Part shown: piece by piece, positions 45,539 to 59,000 of the stretch
Numbering within the stretch: the stretch's first letter is position 1
How the letters are laid out: every line of letters starts with the position of its first letter
DNA from: Chondrosia reniformis
Taxonomy: Eukaryota > Porifera > Demospongiae > Chondrillida > Chondrillidae
Length of the DNA stretch: 64,000 bases
Direction of reading: 5' to 3'
Assembly (NCBI GenBank): GCA_947172415.1
Contig: OX359195.1
Location: forward strand, 6,609,501 to 6,673,500
Notes under the pieces: model-generated
Databases searched by the model: none
Told to the model about the DNA's origin: nothing
Seen by the model: only the letters and a program-made list of their open reading frames with translations
Translations under genes and position numbers: made by a program

Positions 45539-48500
45539 ATGAAGCTTCAGATACTACTGACTCTTTGCTTTCTTGGATTCACAAAATTACAGATAGAAGC
45601 CAGTGGTCAGTTTGTAGTAACTAGACTGGCATACAGTGTGTATATACTGATAAAAATTGTTCATGATCAGGAATGTATATATATATATCATTTATGAACA
45701 TGCATGTTACAGGCTTGTGTTTCTCAGTGAAAAGACCTGTGGCATACCATTTTCAAGCAGGCTTAAGAGACCTGTAACAGGCATGTTCCCCATGCATGTC
45801 AGAATGTAACAACCTTTTACTGACAAATAATTACCACTTTTGAGCTGTTAGATGATGTATGGCCATAACATGATTCTTACAGGTTTGTTACTGGTATATG
45901 TGACAGGCTATATAGCTATATACATGCAAACTATTTTTGTAAAGATAGTGTATTGCATTTATTTAAAGTAATCACCTGTAGCAATTGCAAGTTTATAGTG
46001 TAGTTTTTATCCTTATCAGTCTGTGAAGCAGAGGTTAATGCAGCAGTTAGGTTGGTTAATGGAGACAATCCGTATGAGGGTCGAGTACAAGTCTATCATG
46101 ATGGAACCTGGCAGACGGTCTGTGATGATGGCTGGGGTATTGAAGAAGCTACTGTTGTGTGTATGCAGCTAGGATACAGTACAGCTACAGCTGCTCCTGG
46201 ATCAGCCTATTATGGCGAAGGGACTGGAACAATCCTGCTTGATGACTTAGTATGCAATGGTTATGAAAGTTCTTTGCTGAACTGCCCACACAGAGGTATC
46301 AATAGCCACAACTGTGATCTGGATGAAGCAGCTAGTGTAAAATGTAAGAGTTTAAATTCATTAACACTTTTTACATGCAAAGCTTGATGTCATTCTTACT
46401 ATATTATCTTTATAGGTATATGTAGATTACAATGGAGTTATTGCTCTTAAATTACGAAAATTACTTATAGTTACTACTCACATCAATTTGATACCAATTT
46501 TAAGATCTTAGCTTTGATCATTTGGTTCATATATTATACATTGCACTGTGTATATATGTCCATTTGATAGAATTTCACCACTAAATGTATGTACATATAT
46601 ACATCAAATTCTAACATACATAATATGGTGAGAAATAGGCCACTGGCTATATGAACAAACCTACAAAATTCTAATACACCATTTTCCTGCATACGTATAT
46701 ATGTACATACGTATGTAGGTTCCTCAAATAGAATGTCAGAAGGTTCAGTTAGACTGGCTGATGGTGACACAGAAACTGAAGGCAGAGTGGAGGTTTTCAT
46801 ACAGGGGCACTGGTACTCTGTATGTGATGATTTCTGGAGCAACTCTGATGCTAAGGTTGTATGTAATCAACTTGGTTTTCTGCACGCAATTGCAGAAGCC
46901 ACTTACAGAGCTAGCTTTGGCAGTGGAGAGGGCAATATTGCCATGGATAATGTAAACTGTCAAGGAGATGAATCCAGACTCTTTTCCTGTTCCCATAATG
47001 GATTTTTTGAACACAATTGCTTACCCAGTGAACATGCTGGTGTAATTTGTGGATGTATGTCTATATATATGTATATTACATCCAAAGTGTAATTACAGTT
47101 CAAAGGCCTTAGAGTGCTAACGTACGTAGGGTTATATATATATAATGTAGCATATAACTATGAAGGTATAGTATGTACCTATATATAGTATGTAAGTCTT
47201 ATAACATATAGTATATATACTCAATTATAAATAGTAGCTGATTCAATTCATTAAAGCCATGGATAGTTTGAGATTATCGCTGGGCTCATGTTTATTATTA
47301 AAATATATATGTAGTCCATATATATTTAAACTAATATATATATATATATTACCCCGTTTAACTGTATATATGTATGTGTGTGCAGGTGATCAGGTGAGGC
47401 TAGTTGGGGGACGTGATGCCAATGAAGGGAGGGTGGAAGTGTACTATGAAGGGGTGTGGCATACAGTGTGTGATGACTTATGGGACATTGCTGATGCACA
47501 TGTAGTGTGTAGAGAGCTTGGTTATAAGGGAGCCATTGAAGCATATTCACGAGCACACTTTGGACAAGGAATTGGTGGAATTCTGTTGGATGACTTGCAA
47601 TGCAGTGGGACAGAGTCATCACTTTTCAACTGCAGTCATCGTGGAATAGGCATTGAAAATTGTGGTCATGTCGAAGATGCAGGAGTGACTTGTAAGATAG
47701 ACTATATATGTATTTATATCCAACCTATGCAGTAGAGAATATTCAAATCCAAAAGTTGAATGAAGCAATTCATTAAGTCTCATGACTACATTGAATGTGT
47801 GATTATGTATACATAAATTAAAACATGGATTAGGCCAGGTACTTGTTTATTGTCCCCGTCCGTTCCTAAGCATATACCACCACCTGGACAGTTATAAACC
47901 CTGACCTTGAATGTACTTAATTAGCTAGGTCTTCAATATCTGCAAGGTCTTGGCAACACCAGGTCCAGGCCCATACGGACTCCATCTTTTTTTGCCCTAA
48001 ACATAACTTTCTTGAAGGAACCTCACCATACTTCTTTAAACCTTGTGTGCAAACGCTTCTAGTGGGCATTGACCGATGTACGAGAACCGTATGTAAAGAC
48101 GTTGCGTAATAAGTTGCATTTAATGAACATTGCATTGTGTAACATGTGTGCATGGACCAAAAAGAAAAAGTAAAAAATAAAATTGGACCTCCCTCCCCTA
48201 TCTCATGATCACTGTCGGACGATAAACAAGTAATATATTTTACTTGGCCTTATCATGAACATGTATGATGCATGTTGTTTTTTATATTATTTATCTTGTT
48301 CTTAGGCTCACCTGAAAGAATTCTTACCAGAATGGTAGATGGGCCAACATTCAAGGAAGGTCGGATTGAATTGCGTCATGGTGACTGCTGGAGTACAGTA
48401 TGTGATGATGGTTGGGATGTGACTGATGCAGAGGTGGCTTGTAGAAGCCTTGATGATGATTGGTTTACGAGTGCAGCTGATGCTTCCTGCTGTGCCTCGT

Positions 48501-49767
48501 ACGGAGAAGGAGCTGAAAATATAATTCTTGATAATGTGGAATGCAGTGGTATAGAAACCTCTCTCCTGTCTTGTGACCATAATGGACTCTACAATCACAA
48601 CTGTGGTCATGGGGAGGATGCTGGAGCAGTATGTGAGTGATTAGACACTAATTTTTAACTACATATATTCAAATTTTACCCTCTAATCACTTATAATTAG
48701 GAGACATAAATGTAGTAATTAAATTATTAAGATTAAGTACAAATATATTTGGCTACTAACCTTTCCTATCATTTTAGTTGTATATATGTACATAAATGTA
48801 AGTCCTTCAACAGACATGAACTAGATTACATAATAGCATATATAATAGCTTTCATGTGCAAATGTGCCTTTTATTGTTCAGTGCCTATATCTATCTATCT
48901 TCAGGTGGAAATGATGGTGATGTCAGACTAGTTGATGGTACAGTACTAAACGAGGGTCGTGTTGAAGTATACTACAACTCCACTTGGCACACCATCTGTG
49001 ATGATAGCTTTGGCATCAATGATGCTCATGTGGTTTGCAGACAACTTGGTTACCAGGAAGCAGTGGATTCTGATGTTGATTTTGGGGCTGGCAGTGGTGA
49101 AATCCTATTGGATGACCTGGCTTGTACTGGGAGGGAGGCTAGTCTGTTGTCTTGTGATCATTCTGGAGTTGGAATTCATAACTGTGGTCATGTAGAAGAT
49201 GTGGGAATTAGATGTATGTGCTTGAGATGAAGGCAGTAAATGTAAAATTCCCAATAGTTTGTATACATTTGTATCTTTATAATGGTAGCTAGAATTACAA
49301 AACATGCACTTGAATATGGATATATTTATAGAGCTGTAATATATACAAGTATCTATCTATCTATCTATACGTACGTATGTATTAAATATATATGCTTGGT
49401 CTTTATATTTTATTATATATTGTTTATTGCAGGTTCCACCTCAAGGTTTAGCAATGGTGCTGCTCGTCTTGCTGATGGTCCATTTGTTGGTGCTGGTCGT
49501 GTTGAGATATTCTTTGCCAATGCTTGGCACACTGTCTGTGATGATGGCTGGGACACAGGAGATGCCAATGTTCTGTGTAAACAGCTTGGATATTCAAGGG
49601 CAATCTCTGCCCCTGGTAGTGCAAAGTATGGGCAAGGAACAGGTGGAATCATTTTGGACGATATAGAGTGTTCCAGCAGTGATGCAACCCTCTTTGACTG
49701 CAGTCATGATGGTCTCTTTGTTGAGAACTGCTCTCACAGAGAAGATGCTGGTGCTTTCTGCATCTAA
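45539..49767 (+). CDS. secreted protein with six SRCR domains
   Basis: Seven exons: 45539-45605, 46020-46343, 46719-47054, 47386-47691, 48306-48632, 48905-49213 and 49433-49767, giving 667 aa. Exon 1 codes a signal peptide (MKLQILLTLCFLGFTKLQIE). Each later exon codes exactly one scavenger receptor Cys-rich domain, with the pattern VRLVDG-EGRVEVYxxxxWxTVCDDxW-VVCxQLGY-LLDDxxCxGxESSLxxCxHxGxxxHNCxxxEDAGVxC. All junctions are phase 1, splitting a Cys codon. Most domains have six Cys, lacking the extra pair of group B (LGY in place of LGC). Domain 4 has added Cys (HGDCW, DASCCAS). There is no transmembrane helix or GPI signal at the C-terminus (EDAGAFCI). SRCR proteins serve in adhesion and pattern recognition; the ligand is unknown. 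Exon 3 could end six bases earlier at GTGGAT, but GTATGT is the better donor. Confidence 0.92.
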
Positions 49768-50002
49768 GTGGACTTAACAGAATTTAGTTTGAAACTCAAT
49801 AGCTTAATTTGCCTTAAAATACATGCACAATTTAGTAGTTCACAGTTAGTAATCACTTTAATGATTACTAAAGAATTGCAAGTGTGATCATTAATTAATT
49901 CTGAGAGATTGTTTGTAAATCGTACTTCAAATTGATTGGGCTGGCCGCTCGGTTTCGTCCATTTTACTCTAGCTGCCAAATTGGCGCGTTTTTTTCAATG
50001 AA
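49768..50002. promoter_or_regulatory. short intergenic region upstream of MSH6
   Basis: 235 bp between the SRCR gene stop and the MSH6 start hold both the SRCR 3' end and the MSH6 promoter. The segment CAAATTGGCGCGTTTTTTTC just before the ATG resembles an E2F site (TTSGCGC), which is common upstream of replication and mismatch-repair genes. Inference from sequence only. Confidence 0.45.
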
Positions 50003-53000
50003 ATGAGTCTCTTCTCTTATTTCCAAAAGACTCCCTCATCAAAGGAAAGGAATGATAGTAGCAAAATCGTCAAGACGCCACTCACATCTGTAAGCAAAAA
50101 CAGAAAGTCGCATAACTCAGGAAAACGGAATAATCAGTCTGGAGCGCCAAACGTCACCATCACCGCGGGTGAGATTATTTGGAGCCAAATGGAGGGCCAT
50201 CCATGGTGGCCTAGTATGATCTGGTGTCACCCGAGGAAGAAGAAACTGCTGAGAGGCGGTGGGAATGACCAAGAATGCCATGTGCAGTTCTTTGGTCAGC
50301 CTCCCACAAGAGGATGGATTCCAATCAGGTTAGCCACGTGTTGTACACTTAATGTTCGTAGTGTTCATACTTGAGCATAACACTGCTCGTATCGCAGACT
50401 GTGAATATTAGAATTAGCAATATATGTACATACGTATGCTACCATTCCGATCTGAATTAGGAATATGAAAGTGTTTAGTCTTAAGACAAAGGATGATTTC
50501 TCCTCAGCAGAAGAAGGTTTTGAAGGAGCAGTCCTTGAAGCAGTAGCTGCTCTCAATCTTCCTATCACCCAAAGAAGTGAGTTGGTAGAAGACATATTGT
50601 CCAGCAGAGAAGAAAATGGTGGCAGTGATATGGAATGTGACAATATGGAAAATATTACTCCAGAAGGTGGAAGGAATGGCAAGCAGAGAAAGAGGAGGGC
50701 ACAGTTTTGTGAAGGGAGTAGTGATGAAGAGGATGAAGCTGTGAGTTAATAGTTTTGACTTTACCACAATATGGTCATGTGATATCCATTTGATGTCCAT
50801 GTGATATCCATGTGATGTCCATGTGATATCCATGTGATGTGTAAATATAGATCCCTAAAATTGCCAAGAGAAGAAAAAGCAAGAAGAGTCAAGGAGACTC
50901 AGGTTAGATAAACACTTTGTTCTGAAGTATGATGTCATAGTTGTTAGACCAGTAGTGGGATTTTCCCCTGTTTGTATAGAATTCTGTCCTTAGTATACAT
51001 ACATACATACATACAATTCCTGTGCATGCCTTCAGTACGCATCTGATGATACTGTTTAGAGGATGACTATAAGCCAAAGGTGCTGTCCAGTAGTGATGAT
51101 GAGTCAGTCGGCAGTGGAGTGGAGGAGGTGGAGTCAGCCACACCCTCTGAAGAGGAGGACGATGTCAGCTTAAATGCTATCAAGACTTCATATAAAAAGG
51201 TACTAGTGGTTAAACACATGTTTGAATTAATTGAATCTTATTTTGTCAAACTTCTCCTAGGCAGACATCTTATGTGGTCAGCAGTTGTTTTAGCTAATTA
51301 TCTGTTTTAATCTTCCTTTACAGTTAGCTAAGTCTTCACAACTAAGCACACCTTCTTCAAACAAGACTTCCTCCAAGACCATGACGCCTGCCATATCCAA
51401 GAAAATGAATTCTGTAAAAACTCCCAAAACACCAAAAAACCCCAAAACACCAAAGACTCCCAAAACACCAAAAAACCCCAAAACACCAAAGACTCCCAAA
51501 ACACCGAAGACTCCAGATAATAATATTTCTCAGTGTGATACATCTCTCGCTTCCTTTGGCAACACAGGAAGAAGTGAACTGGGTGGGTTCTCACATGAGA
51601 ACTACCAGTGGCTCAGGGAGGAGCATAGAAAGTGAGCCTGGGTGTGAGTGTGTGAGTGTGTGAGTATGTGAGTGGGAGGTGTGAGTGTGTGAGGTGTGAG
51701 AGTAGGAGGTGTGTGAAGATAGGTGAGCTAGGATTTTCAGTATTTAATTTAGATTTCATGTTCAGTTAACTTCTGATTCACCTTGATTGCTTCTTCCTCA
51801 AGGGACAAGCAAGGGCATGGTGTCCACCATCCTGACTATGATCCTAGAACACTTCAAGTACCTAAGGAGTTCCTGAGATCAGCGACTCCAGCACTGAGAC
51901 AGTGGTGGGAAATAAAGAGTGACAATTTTGACACTGTCCTCTTCTTCAAGGTACTGTAACTGTGTATTGTTGTAGTGTAACACCTTGGCCAGTTGACTGG
52001 ACGTCAGTTGATACTTCCTCAATCCATACATACAAAGTGTACATACAGCTAAATCTTTGAAGTTTCCCACAGGGCCACCCTACGTATATTTATACACATC
52101 CTAAAGTTACAAGTTTCCTTCTTTAAATGGTTCTTGTGTCTTTTGCAAAAGGTTGGAAAGTTTTATGAGTTGTACCACATGGATGCAGTCATTGGTGCAC
52201 AGGAACTGGGCCTTCTCTACATGAAGGTACGTACGCATCTTGTAAGCCTTAAGATACTTCTTGATTTACAAGTACATACATAAATATTACTCTATTGTTG
52301 AACTACTTATGGGCCACTTGTAGAACAACAAAATGTTCTCCCATTTTTGCACCTTATTAGCATGTACGTATATATCATATACCATGTGCTACTGAGCACA
52401 CTTTATCTGCCAGTGGTCTGGTGTGCTTCCATATTAGGGTGACAACGCTCATTCCGGTTTTCCTGAGAAGTGTTTTGGTCGATTTGCTGACATGTTGGTG
52501 CAGAAGGGTTACAAAGTGGCTCGCGTGGAGCAGACAGAGACACCTCAGATGATGGATGAGAGAGTCAAGAAAAGTCAGTCTTCTTCTACCACTTTAGTGC
52601 TAACAAGCTACAATAGTATTGATGTATAGGGTGCTGTCAAGAGTACATGAGAGATAAGAGTGTACAACTGCATGTGTTGGCAGCATTTCTCTACAAAGAC
52701 ATGTATTTATAGGTCATATGTAGGCATGGTGATGATATTAATAGTGCCTTACAAAGGAATATTACTATAGGAATACCATGCTGACCTGTGATGCATTAAA
52801 ATGTCATTTTTGGAAGGTAGATTTTTTTTACTCTTGAGTGCTGTATAAGAGGGTTTGTTGATGTGGGCTGGTTTTGGGTGTTGTTCAGCTCCTGGCAGCA
52901 CTAGAGGGGACAAAGTTGTGAGACGGGAGCTGTGTTCTGTCATCACCAAGGGAACACAGACACTGGGAGCTCTCATCAGTGGAGAGATGACAGGAGTGGA

Positions 53001-56000
53001 GTCTAACTTTCTACTTGCCATCTGTGAGAAGGTAAGATGTATTGCTGTATACTTCTGTAGCTCAAATTTCAGTTGTCTTCTCATCTCTGAAGCCTTTGAC
53101 CAGTCTACCAGGAGGTTCTGTTGTTGGCGTCTGTTTCATAGATACTTGTATCGGCTGCTTCCATGTGAGTTACTATATCAGTACATACAATGTGCTTACA
53201 CTGTGTAACATTTAGTATATATAAGTACAATGATTACGCAACTATAGGAAATAATGTATTATGACCTGGTCTTATATATTACATATAGCCTCCTATATTT
53301 GGGGTCACATATTCATAAGGAAATACCTTGACTCATATACAGAGCTACCTATATGTACACACATAGGAGCTTTTCAATGCCTGATATACCTACGTATAGG
53401 TTGGTCAGTTTGAGGATGACAGGCAGTGCTCTAGATTGAGGACTCTTGTGGCTCACTATCCACCAGCTCAGGTAAGCAATAAGTGGGACATTAAGCACGG
53501 TAAATGAGTCAGTGAACTCTAAGTCTTTTTCCTGACAACACTCATATTCACTGCTCTACAGGTCATATATCCCAGAGGAAGAATCACCCAGAAAATCACT
53601 AGTATAATTCAGCACCAATTAGTGGGGACACTCAAGGAGGGATTAAGGCCCGGAACTGAGTTCTGGGATGCTGGAAAAACCCTAAAACACTTATTGGAGT
53701 CTTCCTACTTCAGACAAGAGGGGGAGGGGAAGGGGGAGGATCCAGTGGCTGAGGAGAACATGGAAGATGACGTTAACCAGTTCAAATGGCCTCTTGTTCT
53801 TCAAAATATGTTGTCCACAGGTGAGTTTTGAAGTACATAGATCTCCCTTAGCTGCTGTTGCTAAGGAACACATAATAATTAATGTGTCCTTTGTAATGGC
53901 TGAGTGAAGCTAGCAGAACTGAAAGTGGAAACAACGTTTCTTTTCCCAAACAGACTATAAACAGTAGCTGTAGAATGCTAGATGTTTGTTATAGACCTTA
54001 CTATCTTTACCCTTATCCTATGTACATGTACATACCGTATGGACCTAAATTTTCGTGGGACTAAACTTTCGCGGTTTTCACGGACTGGCAGCCATCCGCG
54101 AAAGTTTAGTCCCACAAAAATTTAGGTCCATACGGTATGTGATATGTGATATGTACGTAGTAGGGAGTGCTGTCTAATGTTGTTTGTTTTGTTTATTAAT
54201 TACTCTTTGTTTGTAGAGGATGCCTTAGGGTTGACTGCCTCTTCAGATTATGAGCTAGCTGTCAGTGCTCTCGGTGCCTGTATCTGGTATCTTAGCAAGT
54301 GTCTCATTGATCACGACATTGTCTCTCTGAAGAGGTTTGAACTGTATGAACCAGTTGACCAGGATGTGAGGACTTCTCCTGAAGAACTGGACCATTACAT
54401 TGCAACAAGGCAACATATGGTGAGTATACAATATACCTTTTGTGATGTCTTGAATGAACGTGTTAGAATGAGTGAATATTAAAACTAAGGCCAGCAAGTC
54501 AACTAATGCCAGGGTTATCCTCTCTGTCACTTAATAACAAACCAATATGGACAGGTTACCCTTAAATGTCTAATTAAAGCCTTCTCATTGCCTTAACCTC
54601 AAACACACATATGTGAACGTACTGTAGGTCCTAGATGGTACTACGCTACAGAACCTTGATGTCACCAGTGCCTTTGGAGGTGGCTCTGAGGGAAGTCTGC
54701 TTGAGAAACTTGACCACACTGTGACGCCCTTTGGCAAGCGACTGATAGTACACTGGCTCTGTTCTCCTCTCTGTAAAGTGGAAGCCATCAATGAACGGTT
54801 GGTCTGGCTGTCAGAGACTGGGTCCAAAGGTTATTGACCTCTTTTTGTATGTTTCAAGTACAGGCTTGATGCCATAGAAGATTTAATGATGATACCGGAA
54901 GTGGTTTCAGAGGCAAAGGATATTCTCAAAGGACTTCCAGACTTGGAAAGACTGTTGAGAAAGTAAGATCTCCTTTGTCCTTCTTCCTACTTATTTAAGT
55001 TGCTACACATGTGTATACGTACATACATATGTAATTATCCACAGTGGTGTTAATTATTTGCATACGTATGTGTATATGCAAACTGTAACTACAGTAAATA
55101 GGCCTACTTGTGTTACTGTCTGTCCCAGTGGAGAAGAAGAAGAAGAAAACTCTTTTATCCTAATGCAAAGCTCTCATTAGGTTTAATTCTTTATTTTTAT
55201 TCTAAAGTACAGTAGATGTAGCATGTTGAGAAATGGTCTCTTGTACGACACTGAGTGTCTTAATGATAATACATAAATAAATAAATATATAATTACATGT
55301 TGATAATAGGTTTCACACTCTGGGATCAAAGCAGCGTAGCCTGGACCATCCGGACAGCAGGGCTATCTTGTATGAGGAGACATTGTACAAGTACGTATGT
55401 ACATTGATACCATATACAACATACATAGGTAGTTCAATGATTAGACTTGAGTTAAATCAAATGTCAGTCCAAGTAAACCGAATCTGTTGTTAATTCCTGC
55501 TGACAATCACAACGTTTGCTCTTCATACATATGTCTTATTAAATATTGCAAAGGAAAACATTAAGGAAATGAAGATGTGAGAGGGTAATATAATCAGAAA
55601 GGAAAGACCATATACAAGTTTAGTTATAATTAAATGGAATAATACATGAACACTGAACAATATTTGTATACAAATACTTGTGTACAACAAATATGACACA
55701 TAATTAAAATATTTTAAATGAAGAAGAACAGTTATGAATAATCTATCTCTATAAATAATTCAATGGAGCTGGAAGCTTTGATTCACAAACTCCTCCTGGA
55801 GCTCCCATGCAGTGCAATTAATTCTAAACACCCCCACTATTATGGTGCATTATGGAGTGACTAGGGAGATACCTGGAAGTTTTTCTTTACCTATTTATTA
55901 TGTAAAGTGAAAGTGTGAGCAATGAATGTCATTACATTAGGTAGGAGGTAGTGTCTGGGTGGATTCCTTTGTCTGTAAACAATAACAAGATAGTTCTGAA

Positions 56001-59000
56001 AGACAATTATAAAAACACTAACACAGTAAATAAGTTCAAGAGTCTTTGTAAGGAGAAATGAGAGTCACTGAAGGTGTCTGCATTCTGGTGGTCTTCCTTG
56101 TTGGTGCTTCAGCCAAGCCTTCTATAAGAGTCCCTCAACCTGATACTGACAATGTTACCATGGAAACATCAGGCACTGTTGGTGGATGTGGCATCCTCCA
56201 AGGTCCTCCTGGTCGTGATGGAAGGGATGGCTTGCCAGGACCTCCTGGGACTGGTTCACTGTCTTTTGCTGACAGTAGAGATCTGAAGAAAGACATTGAA
56301 GGAGACTTGAGTGATATCATTGAAGCTGTAGTCAGGAACTTCACTGAAGAGAAGATGAGATCTATTGCTCAACCTTGTACTGGTCTTGGATCCACTTCTG
56401 ATCAAGCTGCCAAGTCGTGTGGTGAGATCTACCAGTGCAACAGTGAGGCTACCAGTGGACTGTACTGGTTGACTACTAGAGATGAGGAAAGTGTTCGCAT
56501 TCATCAGGTCTACTGTGATATGGAGGCGTGGCATTGTGGAGTGAAGGGTGGTTGGATGAGAGTGGCCTACATCAACATGAGCCAACCAGAAGCAGAGTGC
56601 CCCTCCCCCTTTAGATTGGTCACCTCCCCCAAGAGGTTGTGTGGAAGGGCATCAATAGCAACAGGTGGCTGTTCTTCAAAGACCTTCTCTACTCATAATA
56701 TCAGCTACAATAAGGTCTGTGGACAGGCCAGGGGATATAAATATGCCACTGCTGATGGATTTCATGGTCCTAAAGATATTAATTCATATTATGTTGATGG
56801 TATTTCCATCACACATGGTTCCCCTCACAAACATCTCTGGACTTATGCTGTCGGTCAATCTGATGATTATAATTACCCTGATCATAACTGTCCCTGTGCC
56901 AAGTTCCCTGGTCCATCTCCACCATCCTTTGTGGGTAATCACTATTATTGCGAATCTGGTAATACTGGACCATATGAATATCAGTTCTATGATGAGCCTC
57001 TTTGGGATGGTGAAGGTTGTGGAGCTGGTAACAACTGTTGTGCCCAATCTGGTATGCCTTGGTTCTGTAGAGCTCTTCCACAGGAAGTAAATGATGATAT
57101 TGAAGTGCGCAATTGTGCTAATGAAGGAATTGACAATGAAGATACTTATATTGAGCTACTTGAAATATATGTTCAGTAGTTCAATTTGAAGATAAATCTC
57201 CCAAGCCTTCATTAAACCTTAGAAACTTATACAGTAGTACGTATGTAGTTTGTATACCAAACCTTTGATATTTAAAGGTTATGATTAGTTTTGAGTTTTG
57301 TAAAACAATAACATAAAGAAAAAAGTGTGTATGAATGTTCGTAGTAGTACAGAGTACATCAGGGACCACCATTCCTCTCAGATGTTAATCTTCTTTCAAA
57401 TCTCATTAATTCCTGTACTTACATATGTTCTATAGCCAGAATATGTATCATGATCTATCTCAAAAAAGATGTACATGAAGTCGGTAGTTTTTTAATGTAA
57501 AGGAATCCTTACTCTATTACATACGTACATCTACATAGTCTTTTAATGTTCCATTTAGTAAAAAGAAGATTCATGATTTTCTGGCTGTTTTGGATGGTTT
57601 TGAGAGGAGTATGAATATTATTAATATCTTCTCTTCCTATGTCAGTGATATCAAGTAAGCAAGCTGCATCTAATGTACAGGACAATGTACCTTTGAATAA
57701 GTACAAGTGTATATAGTATATATACGTATATGTACATACTATATTCTTTGTACGTATATAAACATACGTATGTACCTATGGTATTTCAGACTTGCATGAA
57801 TAACCAATTAATACATGTACAGTATATGCCTATGTATGTATGTTGTTTAGATCTACTCTACTGAAGTCTATAGTGACTTGGAGAAATGATGGAGGTTTGT
57901 AGTATTCTGATCATGTGAAAGTCCTTAAATACTGTAGTAGAAAATGTAGTACGTACATACGTATATATAACACTCCGAGCTTGAGGCTTATTTATCTGTC
58001 TACTAAACCAGAGTGTATAACACATATGTATTGAAATATCTTTACTTACACTTGTGTCTGTTTAGGATCCTTTCCGGATATAACAAAAGAATTAGAGTAT
58101 TTTAAGGTACGCAATCATTGAAGAACCACATCACATTACAAGTCCAAGTTTTATATACTCAATTTTACCTCCAAGTTCCTGGCATCTCCATGGTAACCTG
58201 CTTGTGTCCTCATAGGATGCATTCAACCAGGATAAAGCCAAGAAGGATGGCATCATCTTGCCCAATGAAGGGGTCAACAAGGCTTATGACAAGGCTCAAA
58301 AAGACATTGCCTCAATTAACAAGGAGTTCACTGACTACCTTGACAAGCAAAGAAAGAGATTGGCTTGTAAAGGTATCAACTATTGGGGCTCTGGTAAGTG
58401 CAGCTCACTGCAGACATCTTTGATTGCCATTACTTAAGTTATCATTAATTTACACTGCAGACATCTTGTTGTTTGAGAGTGGTGTTTTTAACTCAAATGT
58501 GATGTCATCAGCAAATATCATTTACATAACCTGGGAATGTACAATATTTATTACTAATTAAGCACCACTCTTAAATGTGTGCATGTACACTTGATGTATG
58601 TACTTGATATGGTGCTTCAGGTCGCAATCGTTTCCAGTTGGAAGTCCCCGAGAGTGCTCTATTGCGTCACACACCCAATGACTATGAACTGAAGAGCCAG
58701 CGAAAGGGCTACCGGAGATACTGGACCAATCACATTGAAGACCTTCTGGCCAGACTGACAGACACTGAGGAGAGAAGAGACAGTGCTTTGAAGGACACAA
58801 TGAGGACAATATTTCACTCATTTGACAACAAGTATGACACACTGTTGCTAGGTAACAATAAGTGATTGTAGTTGTATAAACATGTAGCATGTCCAACTTC
58901 AAAATTACAAGGCATTCTTATACTATAAGCAGTTGGAATGGAAGATTGTTAATTGTTTAAACTGTTGATGCCTAGTAGTCACTTTTAACAAGACTTTGGT

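Noticed and set aside
47049-47054. Earlier donor for SRCR exon 3 (GTGGAT)
   Set aside because: In frame and possible, but GTATGT six bases later fits the donor consensus much better.
58832-58863. MSH6 exon 21 extending to the next possible donors (GTAACA or GTGATT)
   Set aside because: GTAACA breaks the frame into exon 22 and GTGATT adds an insertion. Ending at AA|GTATGA gives [17 protein letters not shown], which fits the family length.
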